Assembly (NCBI GenBank): GCA_038373885.1
Contig: JAWZYV010013137.1
Span: 62,001-126,000, forward strand
Direction: 5' to 3'
Source of the DNA: Cheiracanthium punctorium
Lineage: Eukaryota; Arthropoda; Arachnida; Araneae; Cheiracanthiidae
Length of the DNA: 64,000 nt
This document shows, piece after piece, positions 46,300 to 57,274 of the stretch. The notes under the pieces were generated by a model. That model saw only the letters and a program-made list of their open reading frames with translations, was not told the origin of the DNA and did no database searches. Numbering within the stretch: the stretch's first letter is position 1; each line of letters opens with the position of its first letter. Position numbers and translations under genes: made by a program.

Positions 46300-47590
46300 A
46301 TGGCCGACGCAGAGCTAAATAAACTAAAGAAAAAGCGCGGAATTGTGCGTTCGTCAGTAACAAAAGTTATGACGAAATTAGAAACGGAACTAGCGAAATC
46401 GGAAGTTGATGTTGCTGAGTTGGAGTTACTGATGGAGCATTTGAATGAAAAAACAGAAAAATTAAAGATCGTTGACTCGGAAATAGAAAATTTGTTAGCA
46501 ATAACTGACTTAGAGGAAGATTTAAATAGCGTAGAGGAATACACGGAAAAAATAACGACGTGTAGATTTTTAGCCAAAAGAAAAATTAAAGAATTTAAAA
46601 ATGACAAACAAAAGGTGGAACATACCTCGATTGATCGTGAGTCAGAAGTTAAATCAGCAACAATTAGTGTTAAATTACCTAAATTAATAATTCCGAAATT
46701 TTATGGGGATTTAAATGAGTGGCTTGCATTCTGGAATTCATTTTGTTCTTCGATTCACGAAAATCCGTCTCTAAATGGAGTAGATAAATTTAATTATCTT
46801 AAGTCCTTTTTGGGGGGTACAGCTTTAAATACGATAGACGGATTGGAGTTAACGGAAAAACATTATGCGTCGGCAGTTGAACTTTTGAAGGGTCGTTTTG
46901 GAGACAATAGTATGTTAGTCAATGCACATATTGAACAACTGTTAAAAGTGACTCCTTTAAGGAGTTCAGCTGACGTTAAGCAATTTAGAAAATTATTCGA
47001 TTATATTCAAAAAATTTGCGTGCTTTACAGAGTCTCGGTGTTACGTCCGATAATTATAGCGCTATTTTAACACCGCTGTTATTGAAATCTCTCCCTTCTG
47101 ATTTAGTGTTGGAATATAATAAAATTGCAACCGCAAATTTTAATTTGGAAAACTTATTGGATTTTCTTTCCAAACAGTTAACAGCTAGAGAAAAATCATT
47201 TACAAATACGTCTACGCATTCTCGTAACTCAGAAGGCAGTAAGCAAATTTTCGTTGACCGGTCGAGTCGTAAATTTAATCAGCCCACTTCAGCAGAATTA
47301 ATTTCGACAGAAATAAATAAAAAACAAACTCCGAACTGCATTTTCTGCAATAAGTCTCATTTTTCGTCGGAATGTTTACATGCGAATTCAATGTCGATTC
47401 AAGAGAGGGTGAACAAATGTAAGCAGTTAGGTTACTGTTTCAGGTGCGTGAGGGGTTCACATAGAAAATCAGAATGTAGGTCACGCGTTTTTTGCAAATT
47501 GTGTAACAGTACTAATCACTTATCAGTAATGTGTTTTAAAGGTGATGAGAATTCGAAACCGGACTCTAAACAAACTTGTGATAAGCGTAC
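46300..47590 (+). pseudogene. gag: BEL gag region with zinc knuckles, frameshifted
   Basis: Gag forms the particle that packages the retrotransposon RNA. The ATG at 46,300 opens a lysine/glutamate-rich coiled-coil-like N-terminus (residues 1-100). A capsid-like part follows with KLPKLIIPKFYGDLNEW and FNYLKSFLGGTALNTI, the DUF1759-type pattern of BEL elements. The frame is lost near 47,008-47,017, at an A run, and continues one frame over with LQSLGVTSDNYSAIL. Three cysteine/histidine knuckles follow: CIFCNKSHFSSEC, CFRCVRGSHRKSEC and CKLCNSTNHLSVMC (about 47,337-47,533). The single-base lesion in a homopolymer could be mutation or sequencing error. Confidence 0.85.
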
Positions 47591-48130
47591 GAGCTTAAAT
47601 GAACCTGAGAATAATTTGTCGAGTACAATTAATGAAAGGGTATATTTACAAACTGTCATTGTGAAAACACGTAGGGATAAGAGAGATTATTTCTTGAGAG
47701 CGATTATAGATACAGCATCATCGCGGACAATTTTAAGCAAATTTGCCGCTAATAAGTTGAATTTGCAATGTACTGGATCAGAATCCGTATTGCACGGTCT
47801 GTTCGGAGGTGAGGAAAAAAGATTGTATCACAAGAGATATTCTATTGATGTTCGAGATATTCATAATAAGTTTAATTGTACCTTAAATGTAATGGATCAA
47901 CAAAAAATTTGTGCGGCTGTTCCGAAATTAGAAAATGACCAGATAATTGAGGAGTTGAAAAATAATAAAATTTATCTCAGTGACTTAAGCATAAAAGAAA
48001 ACCTTTGTTTGTATGAAGAAGATCCTAAAGAAATACATCTTCTTATAGCTGCAAATTATGCGGGAAAGTTTTATACAGGGGAAATAAAAACTCTATCTAA
48101 TGGGTTGATTGCTATGAATACACGTTTCGG
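47591..48130 (+). pseudogene. pol: BEL aspartic protease region
   Basis: The retroelement protease cuts the polyprotein. The active-site segment reads FLRAIIDTASSRTILSKFAA (about 47,692-47,750), DTASS standing for the usual DTGS/DSGS of peptidase family A17. LLIAANYAGKFY and TRFGWTLLGAAAG (about 48,034-48,150) match the C-terminal part of the DUF1758/A17 domain. Open in the same frame as the zinc knuckles, so it is translated as a gag-pol continuation in this copy. Confidence 0.75.
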
Positions 48131-49402
48131 ATGGACTCTTTTAGGCGCTGCTGCAGGGGAGGAGTGGTCAGGTCATAGTGAAACTCTACTTTCTTTGCAT
48201 GTCAATAGCGTCAAAATAAGCGATATATGGTCCCTTGATTCACTAGGAATCACAGATCCCGCGCTGTCTCAGACTAAAAAAGAAAATGAAGAATCTGCTT
48301 TACGATATTTTAATGAAACGATTACGAGAGATAGTGAGGGTCGTTATGAGGTCGCCCTTCCATGGGTAGAAAACCATCCGGAACTCCCTGATAATTTATA
48401 CTTATCTAGAAAACGGTTAAAAAATTGTGTTAATACTTTAAAAAATAAAGATTACCTGAATCAGTATGAAAATGTGTTTAACGAATGGATAAAGAAGGGG
48501 TAATTGAAGTAGTTAGTGATAACAATGACCAAATTATAGAGGGGTGCTACTACCTGCCACATCGGGCTGTTATTAAAGAACATTCTACTACTCCTGTGCG
48601 GCCCGTATTTGACGCCTCCGCGAAAGAAAGGAATGTGGTTTCTTTAAACGATTGCATTCAAAAGGGTCCTAATTATCTTGAGCTAATTCCTAAGCTCTTA
48701 AATAACTTCGGTATAGGGCTTTATGGAGTCACAGCGGATATTAGGCGAGCATTCTTACAGATTTCTGTACGTCCGCAGGATAGTGATTACCTCAGATTTT
48801 TGTGGTGGGAGGGAGGCAGCCCAGAGAATTTAAAAATATACAGACACAAGCGTGTCGTTTTTGGCGTAAGTGCCAGTCCCTTTCTTCTTGCAGCCACCAT
48901 AAATTATCATTTAGAGGGAGTGGAAGAACATCATCGGGCCACTGCTGTAAAATTGAAAGAGTCAATGTATGTTGACAACTGCGTGGCCAGTGTTAATTCG
49001 CTGGAAGAGTTAGAAACTTTCATGAATCAGTCAAAGGATATTATGCAGACGGCAAAATTTGACTTACGGGATTGGCGTTACAACGAATTGCCAAATCGAG
49101 ACTCGAACTCGGAACCTGACTTACATTGCAGTGATAAAGAAGAAATAGTTTCGGTGTTAGGGATAAAGTGGAACCTGCGTAAAGATACTTTAATGTTAGA
49201 TGTGAAAGGAGAACCAGGATTGTCGCAAAATAAGAGACAAGTTCTTTCAATGCTGCATCAGATATTTGACCCCATCGGGTTTGCTAGCCCTGTTACGATC
49301 ATCCCAAAACAAATTTTGCAAGAATGCTGGAAAAGAAAAATTAATTGGGATGAAATTCTACCCCCAGACTTAGCTAAAAAATTCATTCGATGGGCGGCTT
49401 AA
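48131..49402 (+). pseudogene. pol: BEL reverse transcriptase region
   Basis: Copies element RNA into DNA. The frame changes at about 48,497 in a G run (EWIKKG then GVIEVV in the next frame). Downstream motifs are PVRPVFDASAKERN, GVTADIRRAFLQISVRPQD with the first catalytic aspartate (about 48,725-48,782), VVFGVSASPFLLAATI, and MYVDNCVASVNSLEEL (about 48,965-49,012). The catalytic box is YVDN rather than YVDD; asparagine at the fourth position occurs in other BEL elements, so this may be native. The frame ends at an in-frame TAA (49,400-49,402) in the middle of the connection region. Confidence 0.9.
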
Positions 49403-50318
49403 ATAAAATGTTTAGCTGAGATAGAAATTCCCCGTAAGATTCCAGCTTTAGATCAAAACATCACATTGCACGTTTTTTGCGATGCAAGCTCAATAGCTTA
49501 TGCTACGTGCATTTTTTTAAGACGTGATAATGGGAATAAGGTTGAATGCCAACTTTTACAATCCAGAGCGAAAATTGCCCCAGTGAAATCTTTAACGATC
49601 CCCAGGTTAGAAGTCTTATCCTGCGCCATAGGCGCCAGGTTGGCTAAAACGGTAAAGGAGGATTTGAATATGGAGGGCATAACAACCTTTTATTGGTGTG
49701 ATTCCATGAATGCTCTATACTGGATCAAGAAGCAGGAAAATTGGGCGACTTTTATTTTGAACCGTGTTAATGAGATTAGAAGGATTAGTGATCCAGAAGA
49801 TTGGCGTCATATACCTGGCAGGTTCAACTCTGCCGATTTCCCGTCACGTGGCTGTCACCCAAGAGAACTAGAAAAATCAAAATGGTGGTTGAGTCCAAAG
49901 TGGTTATATCAATCACCCGAAGCATGGCCCACCTCGTCAGATGGTGATTTTGACACAAACATTGTAAATTCTGAAAGAAGAAAATCAGTGATGTCATCCA
50001 GTAACACGAATGTTGAATATACCGATTTATTTGAAAATATTTCAGACTTCTCTAAAATTGTAAAAACAGTTAGTTGGATTTACAGTTTCAAAAACGCTCG
50101 AGTTGACCCACCTCAGAGAACGAGCGGGCCCATCAGCTTGGAAGAAGTAAACCAAGCTGAAATAATTGTGTATAAACTAATTCAAAAACAGTCCTTTCGT
50201 AACAGTAATAGTAAAAACCTCCGCAAACTTCAGCCAATCACTGATGCTAAGGGCATCATCCGAGTGAAGTACAGAATTTTACAGCGTGATGACGACGAAA
50301 ATTTCAGATTTCCAATAG
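49403..50318 (+). pseudogene. pol: BEL RNase H region
   Basis: RNase H degrades the RNA template. It is in the same frame as the RT after the stop codon. LHVFCDASSIAYATCIF, LTIPRLEVLSCAIGARLA, FYWCDSMNALYWIKKQ and FNSADFPSRGCHPREL supply the four acidic residues of the active site (D, E, D, D). It runs on through WRHIPGRFN and KWWLSPKWL to RVKYRILQRDDDENFRFPI. At 50,318 an insertion breaks the codon; the reading frame beyond (to 50,446) belongs to the insert, not to this protein. The break sits in the linker to integrase. Confidence 0.9.
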
Positions 50319-51295
50319 GGTTACTTCCCACACATCGGCACGCCAAGAGATCGCCAACAATTTCACCCCCTTTTCAAGAACGATCAGTGCGTGACCCTCC
50401 AGATCTAGACTCACGGAAAATATCACGAGGATGGTCCCCGTTCTAAAGTGGGGATGGCAAAAGCGGGAAGATAGCAACCCATAAATTACTCCAGCCAGTG
50501 TCATTCGGAGATGTCTAGCAAGGGTATAATAAGAGTTCCTTTATCAGCAGCAATAATTAAAACTTGTCTTTAGAAAAATATTTTAAAACGCTAGAAGTAT
50601 CGCACTAATTATCGCTTATTTTGAAAAAAAAATTAATATTTTATTCTTTTTTTTTCCACGATTTTAAAATACGCTAATTTTAATTTAAAATGCGTGCGCT
50701 CACTGTCTCAGGAAGGAAGGAATAAAAGAAAAGAAGGGAAATTTGAAAAAAGAAAATTGCGTTAACTATTTGCATATATTTACCTCAAAATTTACTTATT
50801 CGTTTTAGTTGTGGACGCAGGATCTTATTTTAGGCTGGGTATTCGGAGCACGTGACATGGCGCTTCCATTTTATAGTTGTCCTAGAAACTGCACAGATAG
50901 TATCAAAACACGTACTAAAATAATCTTTCACACATTATGAAGGTTTAATTTCTACCTGAAAATCAAAGTGAATTATCTGAATATTTTAATTGAATCCAAC
51001 AAATTATTCGAAGAGTTTAGTTTCATAAATTGACATTTATTTTCCTAGTTTATAAAGATAGTTGAAAGTTATGCATAAATGTATAAATTTAATAATATCA
51101 TATCTGATGCTAATAACTAATAAGTAGTTCGACAAAATCCTCTAAAGTTTTAGACATTCTAAAATTTAAACTTTTGGTCCGAGAAAAGAGAAAATTCGAT
51201 TTTTTTTTTTTTCGGAAACATATATCGTAATTTAATGTGTTCTCTTGAGTATTTGTAGAGCCTGAAATATTTGTCCCATTACCTACCAAAAAACC

Positions 51296-51395
51296 AGACT
51301 GTTAGATCGACAGCTGCTCGATGGGACCCGATCCCGGGACCTTCACTCTTCGGCAGTCTACCATTTTCAGTGACATAACTACTGTGCTATTTATA
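51296..51395 (-). repeat. tRNA-derived SINE, copy 4 (reverse, head only)
   Basis: Only the tRNA-related head is left: GGGACCCGATCCCGGGACC (B box complement) and TAACTACTGTGCTA (A box complement). The body is missing. Confidence 0.65.
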
Positions 51396-51654
51396 TAAGG
51401 CTATATATATATTTCTTAAAGTAGAAATAAAATTCAACTCATCTTCGTTTAGAAATATATTTAATTTTATATTTCAATTCCATTCATTATCACTGAAAAA
51501 TAACGTTCAATAAATACTTGTCACACATTTTTGCTTTCATGCCTTTTAAGATGCAATTTATTCCAGGAAAAACTCATGTATATGTAAAAAAAAAAAAAAG
51601 TTACTATTACATTTGTTTGTTCATCTTAAAATACACTGGAATAAAATAAGCTAG

Positions 51655-51841
51655 AAGTTTCTGTAGAAAATTTTACTTAATTGAAGTTTTAGACGTATTT
51701 CGTATTTTGTATGTATTAAGAAAATAAATGTATTTTGTATTTTTTCAATTTAGAAAGCATTTTGTAATTTTTTGTGTTTGAATAAATGTAATTTGTATTT
51801 TGCATCGAAAATACATTTTTTTATGTATTTTGCCCAACTCT
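51655..51841. repeat. End of a CAGAGTTGGGC hAT-type element with ATACAAAATAC repeats
   Basis: TTTTGTATTTTTTC-like words lead up to GCCCAACTCTG at 51,831-51,841, the complement of the CAGAGTTGGGC end. The same word set is seen inside 11,723-13,000. The other end was not found. Confidence 0.55.
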
Positions 51842-52027
51842 GCTTCTGTAGCTGCTTTCAAAGACCATTGCCGAGCAAGCAGTAATTATTTTTATTTCCA
51901 ACGGAGGGAGAGTATGAGGGAGCGTCCTCTAAGTGAAACTGTACTCCCCCTCTCTAAACAACGGGGGATGAGGGGGAGAAAAGCAATAAACTTTAGGTTT
52001 ACCTTTGCCGATCTCTGGGAAGATAGG

Positions 52028-52242
52028 TTCCAATAGTGCTTCCTGCTGATCATTCAATTGTGTTAAAACTAATTAAAAAGGAACATGAAAATATGGGTCA
52101 TGCGGGTACCCAATTTGTGATGAACAAATTACGAGAAAAATTCTGGCTCTTAAAAAGTAGAAGAACAATTAGAAAAATTGTACGTAGTTGCGTGCATTGC
52201 CGAAAATTCGACTCGCCGGTCGGAGAGGTCCCACAGTCGCAC
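52028..52242 (+). pseudogene. pol: BEL integrase N-terminal fragment
   Basis: The integrase zinc-binding domain joins element DNA to the genome in the intact protein. LPADHSIVLKLIKKEHENMG begins just after the insertion. H and H in HENMGHAG and C and C in SCVHC form the HHCC zinc site (about 52,083-52,200). The catalytic core is absent: after FDSPVGEVPQ (52,207-52,236) the sequence becomes unrelated. In-frame with the RNase H part once the insert is ignored. Confidence 0.85.
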
Positions 52243-53040
52243 TCTAAAAAATAACCGTAAATTCACTGGATACTTTCCTGGAAATTTTACGGAAACTTTC
52301 CGTATTATCAGATTCCAGGACTTTTTCGTATATCAAGAATTTGGCCCTTACTGGCGGAAAAGCCCATCCGGTTTTCCGAGAAAGCTCTGGGGGGTCTAAA
52401 GACGTCGGAACAATTACTGCTTGAAGGAAACGAGGAAGTGGATTGGGGATAGTTTGAATTATAGTGTTTTATTACAAAAGTGGGTTTCGTACGAAGTTTT
52501 TACAATTTAGAAGGAAAGTGCCAATGAGAAAGGAAAGTGCCAATGAGAAAGGAAAACGAAGTTAAAAATATATTTTGGACGATATTTAATTACTGATCAT
52601 TATATAATTTTATAAAATAGTGATTAAGAAAAATTTTATGTACAGATAATTTTAAAATTGTTTTATAATGAAGTCACAAGAAAGAAAAATATTATCTTGC
52701 GTCTAAAAATATTTTCTTTTCTTTCAGAAAGAATAAATCAAATTTTATTACAGTACACTCGTACTTTTAAAGAAAACTTTATTTCTATAAAACTTATAAG
52801 AACATGTGTATGCACATTACAAAAATAATAGATATAAAATTATGGGAAATGTTAATGTAAGAACTTTGTTTGCTACATCCATGAGCATACTGCTGCCTGA
52901 TTCAGGATTCTGGTTCGCCTCTCGCCAAACAGTTAACGGTGTAGTTCGAAAAAACCATGGGATTTTGGTACATAAATACAAATAAACTAATTATGTAATG
53001 TTCTTCAAAATTTTTAGAATATCTTTTTACAATGTGCATT
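52243..53040. other. Gene-free stretch with possible CACTSTAAAAAA end
   Basis: CACTCTAAAAAATAACCG at about 52,243 resembles the CACTGCAAAAAAA ends and may be the element that truncated the retrotransposon; no partner end was proven (TTTTATTACAGTA at about 52,743 is a candidate). A 21-bp tandem duplication of GGAAAGTGCCAATGAGAAA lies at 52,514-52,553. No coding sequence. Confidence 0.35.
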
Positions 53041-53043
53041 ATA

Positions 53044-53218
53044 CACTGTAATAAACGATAAACCTGTATCAGTAGCGAAACTTTAAGGAAAATTTCTTAA
53101 AAATCGAAAATTTAGCAGGACATGCCACTTTTCGAAACTTTTTTGTCGTGGAATTCCATGTTGAAGAATTTTTTCCGAAAGTTTTATAAAAGGCACCTTC
53201 ATTTCTTTTATTGCAGTG
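53044..53218. mobile_element. Short MITE with CACTG(T/C)AATAAA ends
   Basis: CACTGTAATAAACG on the left and TTTATTGCAGTG on the right; TA precedes the left end, TG follows the right. Ends are related to the 9.1 kb element's TIR. Non-coding. Confidence 0.5.
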
Positions 53219-54540
53219 TGTAATATAGCTTAGAAAGAATCCTCCTGAATTTTTTTGAGCCCCTGGTGCAATTCGCTTATTCTGATTTCTGTACTTAGAC
53301 CGTGAGGGAGATTTTATTTTTTCGAACTGCACCCTTTAGTAGAATAAAAAGGTTTCCTGTTCGATTTCATCTATATTCAGAAAATAAAAGAAACCATCGA
53401 CCAATATTCACACGTGGTAGTGAGTGGATAATACGTCAAACAAGTAACCGATTTCGACCCACCACTTAAGACCACCGTGCACATGCGGTGTACGTGCATG
53501 TAAAATCCGTGATTCAGAAAGTCTTTTCGACTGTCGCTAGCAGTTTCCAAGGGATGCAAATATTCAGAAGTCCCTCATATTTTGACGAGTAAATTATATT
53601 GGAAAATGCAAGTTGCTTCAAACGACACATTTCAGTGTTTTTCTCTGTCCTGGAAAACAAGCAAGAAATATTGAAAATAAAATAAAGAACATATATTCTT
53701 ATGGCCATCATTGACGTATATGAGCAAGGGTTGCGAAAAATAATTCTTCCTGACTGGGTTCTGCTGAGTTGGGGGAGGGGGGGGGGCGACTAAGCCTTTC
53801 CTACAAAAATTTCAGCCCCATTCTAGAAAAATTTACATTGCAAGAGTATGAGATGGAGGGGTTCAAATCACATTTCTCGAAATATTAAAAAAAAAAAACA
53901 CATTAATTTAGCTAACAATAATACTAACTTTAAGTGGAACTATACACATAATTTTGTTGAATGTAAGGGAAAAAGGGTACCAATATGAGAGGAAATTAAT
54001 TTAATTAGAAAGCAATATTTTTGAATCCTTTTAAAATTTTATTAGTCCTCCTTTGTTTTTCAAAACTGGCTGAACGTGCTATGTCAAGCAATTTATGTGT
54101 GGTCTTAAGATCTCATTTATGATTACCACACATATATGACAAATTATTATTTTTCTTTATTGTAATTTATTCTTCCGTATGATATTTACCTTTTTAAAAA
54201 TTTTAAAAATTAAAAGAAAAGAAAGAAGAATGAAAGGACACAAACGTAAAATGGGCAATATTAGTATAATGAATTAATAACCCAACAATAAAACTAACAC
54301 ACTTATTGTGTGTTAAAAAATAAATTGCTCATAAAAGTAGAAAATAACAAAGAAAGCATATTTTATACGATTTAAAATTTTATAACTGATGCCCTAAAGT
54401 AAAATGACTAGAAACTGTAAACATATATAGGACCGTAAAAATAGGGAGACATGGTGGGGTAATTGGAAAATGGTAAGTTCTGAAAATTTTTGAGCTAAAT
54501 CTTTTTTAAAAACTGTTTTAACAACACATTTTTTTAACGT
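53219..54540. other. Gene-free stretch
   Basis: AT-rich with a G-run-containing repeat fragment (about 53,763-53,880). A GGTGGGGTAATTGG word at about 54,453 recalls the 7807-9108 element. Frames at 53,377-53,559 and 53,514-53,711 (minus) show no domain. Confidence 0.4.
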
Positions 54541-54549
54541 TGAAGAGAT

Positions 54550-54864
54550 CGTGTGACTATAGTATTAATTTCCAACTTGTGCCTCTGCAAACACGTACTG
54601 TGTTCCTGTTCCCCAAAGCGCCGGCCTCGTCAAAATGTAATTAGCGATTTTCGAAACTGCCCCATCACCGTTCGTGGGAATGTTAAAAAGAAGTATCGCC
54701 GTGTCACAGCATGTGGTGTCCGGTGTCCACCTGGTTTTCTAAGAAAAGGGGACAGGCTCTCGGAAATCCCACTATAGATCCATTTTCTCAAAGCGGCATC
54801 ATTCTGCTGTGAGTCTGGCGGAGAGGATCGGTCAGCTCTGCTCTACTATATTCACCAATATAAA
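54550..54864 (+). other. Candidate 5' exon, GC-richer, unknown gene
   Basis: This segment is clearly less AT-rich than the neighbours and contains a 74-codon frame (54,553-54,777) with no known domain. It ends at a consensus donor AAA|GTAAGT (54,865-54,870). It lies upstream of, and on the same strand as, the exon-like segments at 59,633 and 62,085. It could be the first or an internal exon of that gene. The layout echoes the GC-rich donor-ended segment at 35,948-36,103 ahead of the terminal exon at 42,908. Inference only. Confidence 0.3.
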
Positions 54865-54940
54865 GTAAGTTAACTTTACACTTTTTTTAGCTACATAAAT
54901 ATCTTGCAGTAATACTTTTTATGAGAATGTTTTTCATTAT

Positions 54941-55318
54941 CAGAGCCTGATCATAGGTGGACGGGGCCCCGGGGCAAGAGGTTATTTTGGGGCCCCTATA
55001 CTGTCACGAGTATTTTAACTTATTTTTGTTTGCTGTTGCATTTTCCCGACATAAAAATAAAACATTTTTAAAGAATACTAAAATTGAATTAAAAATTACC
55101 TATTTATTTATACTTATTTAGAACAAGACTATGCATTTAAAAGTGATTTTAATATTTTTTTTTAGCCCGTTTGTATTATTAGGTGCGATCATTCAAGGAA
55201 TGGCAATTACGAGGCACGGGAGCAAAGTTCCTCACTCCAAAAAATTTTCTTCATACACCAAAATCTTTACTTCACCATGAAATAAAAAATGTTAACAGAT
55301 GGATATTTTGTAATACGC

Positions 55319-55353
<35 letters not shown>

Positions 55354-55637
55354 GCCCTACCATACGTTTCCAAAAACTCCTAACATCTTGTTTATGGATC
55401 CATGAGTCTTAAAGACCATTGAATTAGAAGAACAGTAAATAAATCCCTAAGTCCATTTATTGTCAAAAATTATGCTATAGATATTACAAAGGAAATTTAG
55501 TTGCAAAAATTTTATTATTGCAGTATTTATGAATATGTAATAAATCATGATAACAATAAATCGGGAGATTTGGGAGCCCTTATTTTTCTGGGGCCCAGGG
55601 CTATAGTCCCGCATGCCCGTGTAATAATCAGGCTCTG
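54941..55637. mobile_element. hAT MITE with 8-bp TSD, CAGAGCCTGAT ends
   Basis: Ends CAGAGCCTGAT and ATCAGGCTCTG with perfect duplications TTCATTAT (54,933-54,940 and 55,638-55,645). GGGGCCC blocks lie inside both ends. Includes a TA/TG microsatellite (about 55,318-55,352). 697 bp, non-coding. Confidence 0.9.
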
Positions 55638-55645
55638 TTCATTAT

Positions 55646-57090
55646 ACTAAAAAATTTCTCAATTTCAGCTGTAAAATTATGTTTTATTAGCAAATCATTC
55701 TATTTTTAATACTGATGGTTGGCTTATATATAAGAAGGCTATTTCACTTTATAAAAAATTCCTTTGGTTTTGGTTCCAAAATCACATAAAGAATATATTT
55801 CATCTGAAATTTAGAATTCTTAAATGTTATTGATGTATACTAAAATATTAACTTTTTAATAATGTAGATAATTGATCATTTTATTTATTACTTTGTTCAT
55901 GCAGCTAAGTGCCTAATACCTTAAATATTAAATGAAGTTAGTAAACTGTACATTTTTATTTGATTATTTGGCTTATTTTCAGAAATAATTTGTAGTGTAT
56001 TGCTTTTAAAAATTACCCAGTTGATTTTTTTTTAATTTTCTCATGCACTTGAATTGCTATGCTACAAATTAAAAGTCAAATTTTAGGGTCTGGTAAAGTA
56101 AATGGAATTTTAAGAAGTGTGCAACTCTAAATCTTAACGAATAAATTATAAAGAGATTACTATTTGGTCTTCACTAAAGAAGATTTTTTTTAAATAATAA
56201 TTTTTTTAAATAATTATTGATGCAGACCAAAATCTGAGGTCAAAGTTTTTGATGACTAATTTCAATCTTTTCCATTCCTTCTTCAGAATAAATATTTTTT
56301 CTTTAGCATTGTTTTTTTTAACCTACAATCCCACGAGAGTGAAAATTTATACCTACTTTAATTATAAATCAATTTTTTAACCTTATCCCACCCCACCCCC
56401 CAAAAAATCATTTAATTTTTTCATTTCGAGTACAGATTTGGACATGATTGAAAAAAAAAAAGCAAAGGAATTAAAAGTTGAAACAAAGAATACTCTGATT
56501 AGTTTAAAAATGTTTATGAAAGCAAACAAGAAATAATCTTAACATTCTAGAATTTTAAAAAATAAATAAAAGCTTTGCAATTACTCACAGAACCTTTAAA
56601 AATTTTTACCTTTGTTTAAAAAAATATTCTAGATATTGTAACTGCTTTTCAGATATTCTGCTCTTCTCTATGGCAAAGTTGCTTTTTTTTGGGGGGGGGG
56701 GGGCAACTAATGTATTTAGAATCGTATAAATTATTCGCTTAATATTTATATATTTTCATCATATGAAAGTTACTTTATTAAGCTTTCCTTTTAGAAATAT
56801 GTATTTAGTTTAACATATTTTAATAATATTAAGGTGTAATTTACATTTATGAGCCCTAATCTCAGCATGCTTTAATACATCTGCTTAAAATATCCTGTGT
56901 TGTAAGTTTTCAATGTTTTTTAGGTGTTTTATGTTTGAACATAAAATATTTTTTACATTCTTTTATGTTTTCGTATCCATAAGTCATAATTGCTTAACTG
57001 TTTTGAATAACAATTGCAATGTATCGTAAGATTTCATTTTTCTGCATAATTCCTTAAAGGAAAAAAAGAATTAAAACAATTCTACTATGA
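55646..57090. other. Gene-free AT-rich stretch
   Basis: TAGGGTCTGGTAAAGTAAAT at about 56,086 resembles the left end of the 7807-9108 element, followed by a similar GAATTTTAA...CTCTTAA context. A homopolymer T/G run is at 56,682-56,703. No coding signal. Confidence 0.4.
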
Positions 57091-57091
57091 A

Positions 57092-57270
57092 TAGTGGCGT
57101 AGCCAAGGGGTGGGGGATAGGGGGTCACAACCTCCCCCCCCCCCTATGAGGAATTTTTTGCCATACAAAATGTATATTCTTCACTCCCTTATCACACACG
57201 CGTATACGTATATATGAGTTGAAGTAGTCGTAACCGCCCTCCCCATGAAAAATTTCTGGCTACGCCACTG
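57092..57270. mobile_element. CAGTGGCGTAGC-family MITE
   Basis: Left end TAGTGGCGTAGCC (first base mutated), right end GGCTACGCCACTG. Interior shares the ATACAAAATGTATATTCTTCAC and GTATACGTATATATGAGTTG segments, inverted, with 29,717-29,890. TSD not preserved. Confidence 0.75.
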
Positions 57271-57274
57271 GGGT

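Larger units (their letters stand above)
50319..52027. mobile_element. 1.7 kb insertion in BEL pol with 9-bp target duplication
   Basis: TTCCAATAG is present at 50,310-50,318 and 52,028-52,036; removing one copy with the insert joins the pol frame at FRFPI / VLPADHS. The terminal regions share TTCCCA..ATCGGCA (about 50,324-50,340 and, inverted, 52,005-52,021), so it probably has imperfect TIRs. A 9-bp duplication suits MULE/Mutator-type elements, although 8-bp hAT cannot be excluded. It carries a SINE fragment (51,296-51,392) and a CAGAGTTGGGC hAT-type end (to 51,841). No transposase frame. Confidence 0.75.
45738..52242 (+). mobile_element. BEL/Pao LTR retrotransposon, interrupted and 3'-truncated
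   Basis: The order is 5' LTR, lysine-type primer site, gag with zinc knuckles, aspartic protease, reverse transcriptase, RNase H, then part of integrase. That protein order (RT, RNase H, IN) and the motifs are BEL/Pao. It carries two single-base frameshifts (near 47,012 and 48,497), an in-frame TAA (49,400-49,402) and a 1.7 kb insertion (50,319-52,027). Similarity ends abruptly at about 52,242 in integrase, with no catalytic core and no 3' LTR in the window. It inserted into Helitron unit C. Confidence 0.9.

Noticed and set aside
50319..50446. Apparent C-terminal extension of the BEL RNase H frame
   Set aside because: It lies beyond the target duplication and belongs to the inserted element.
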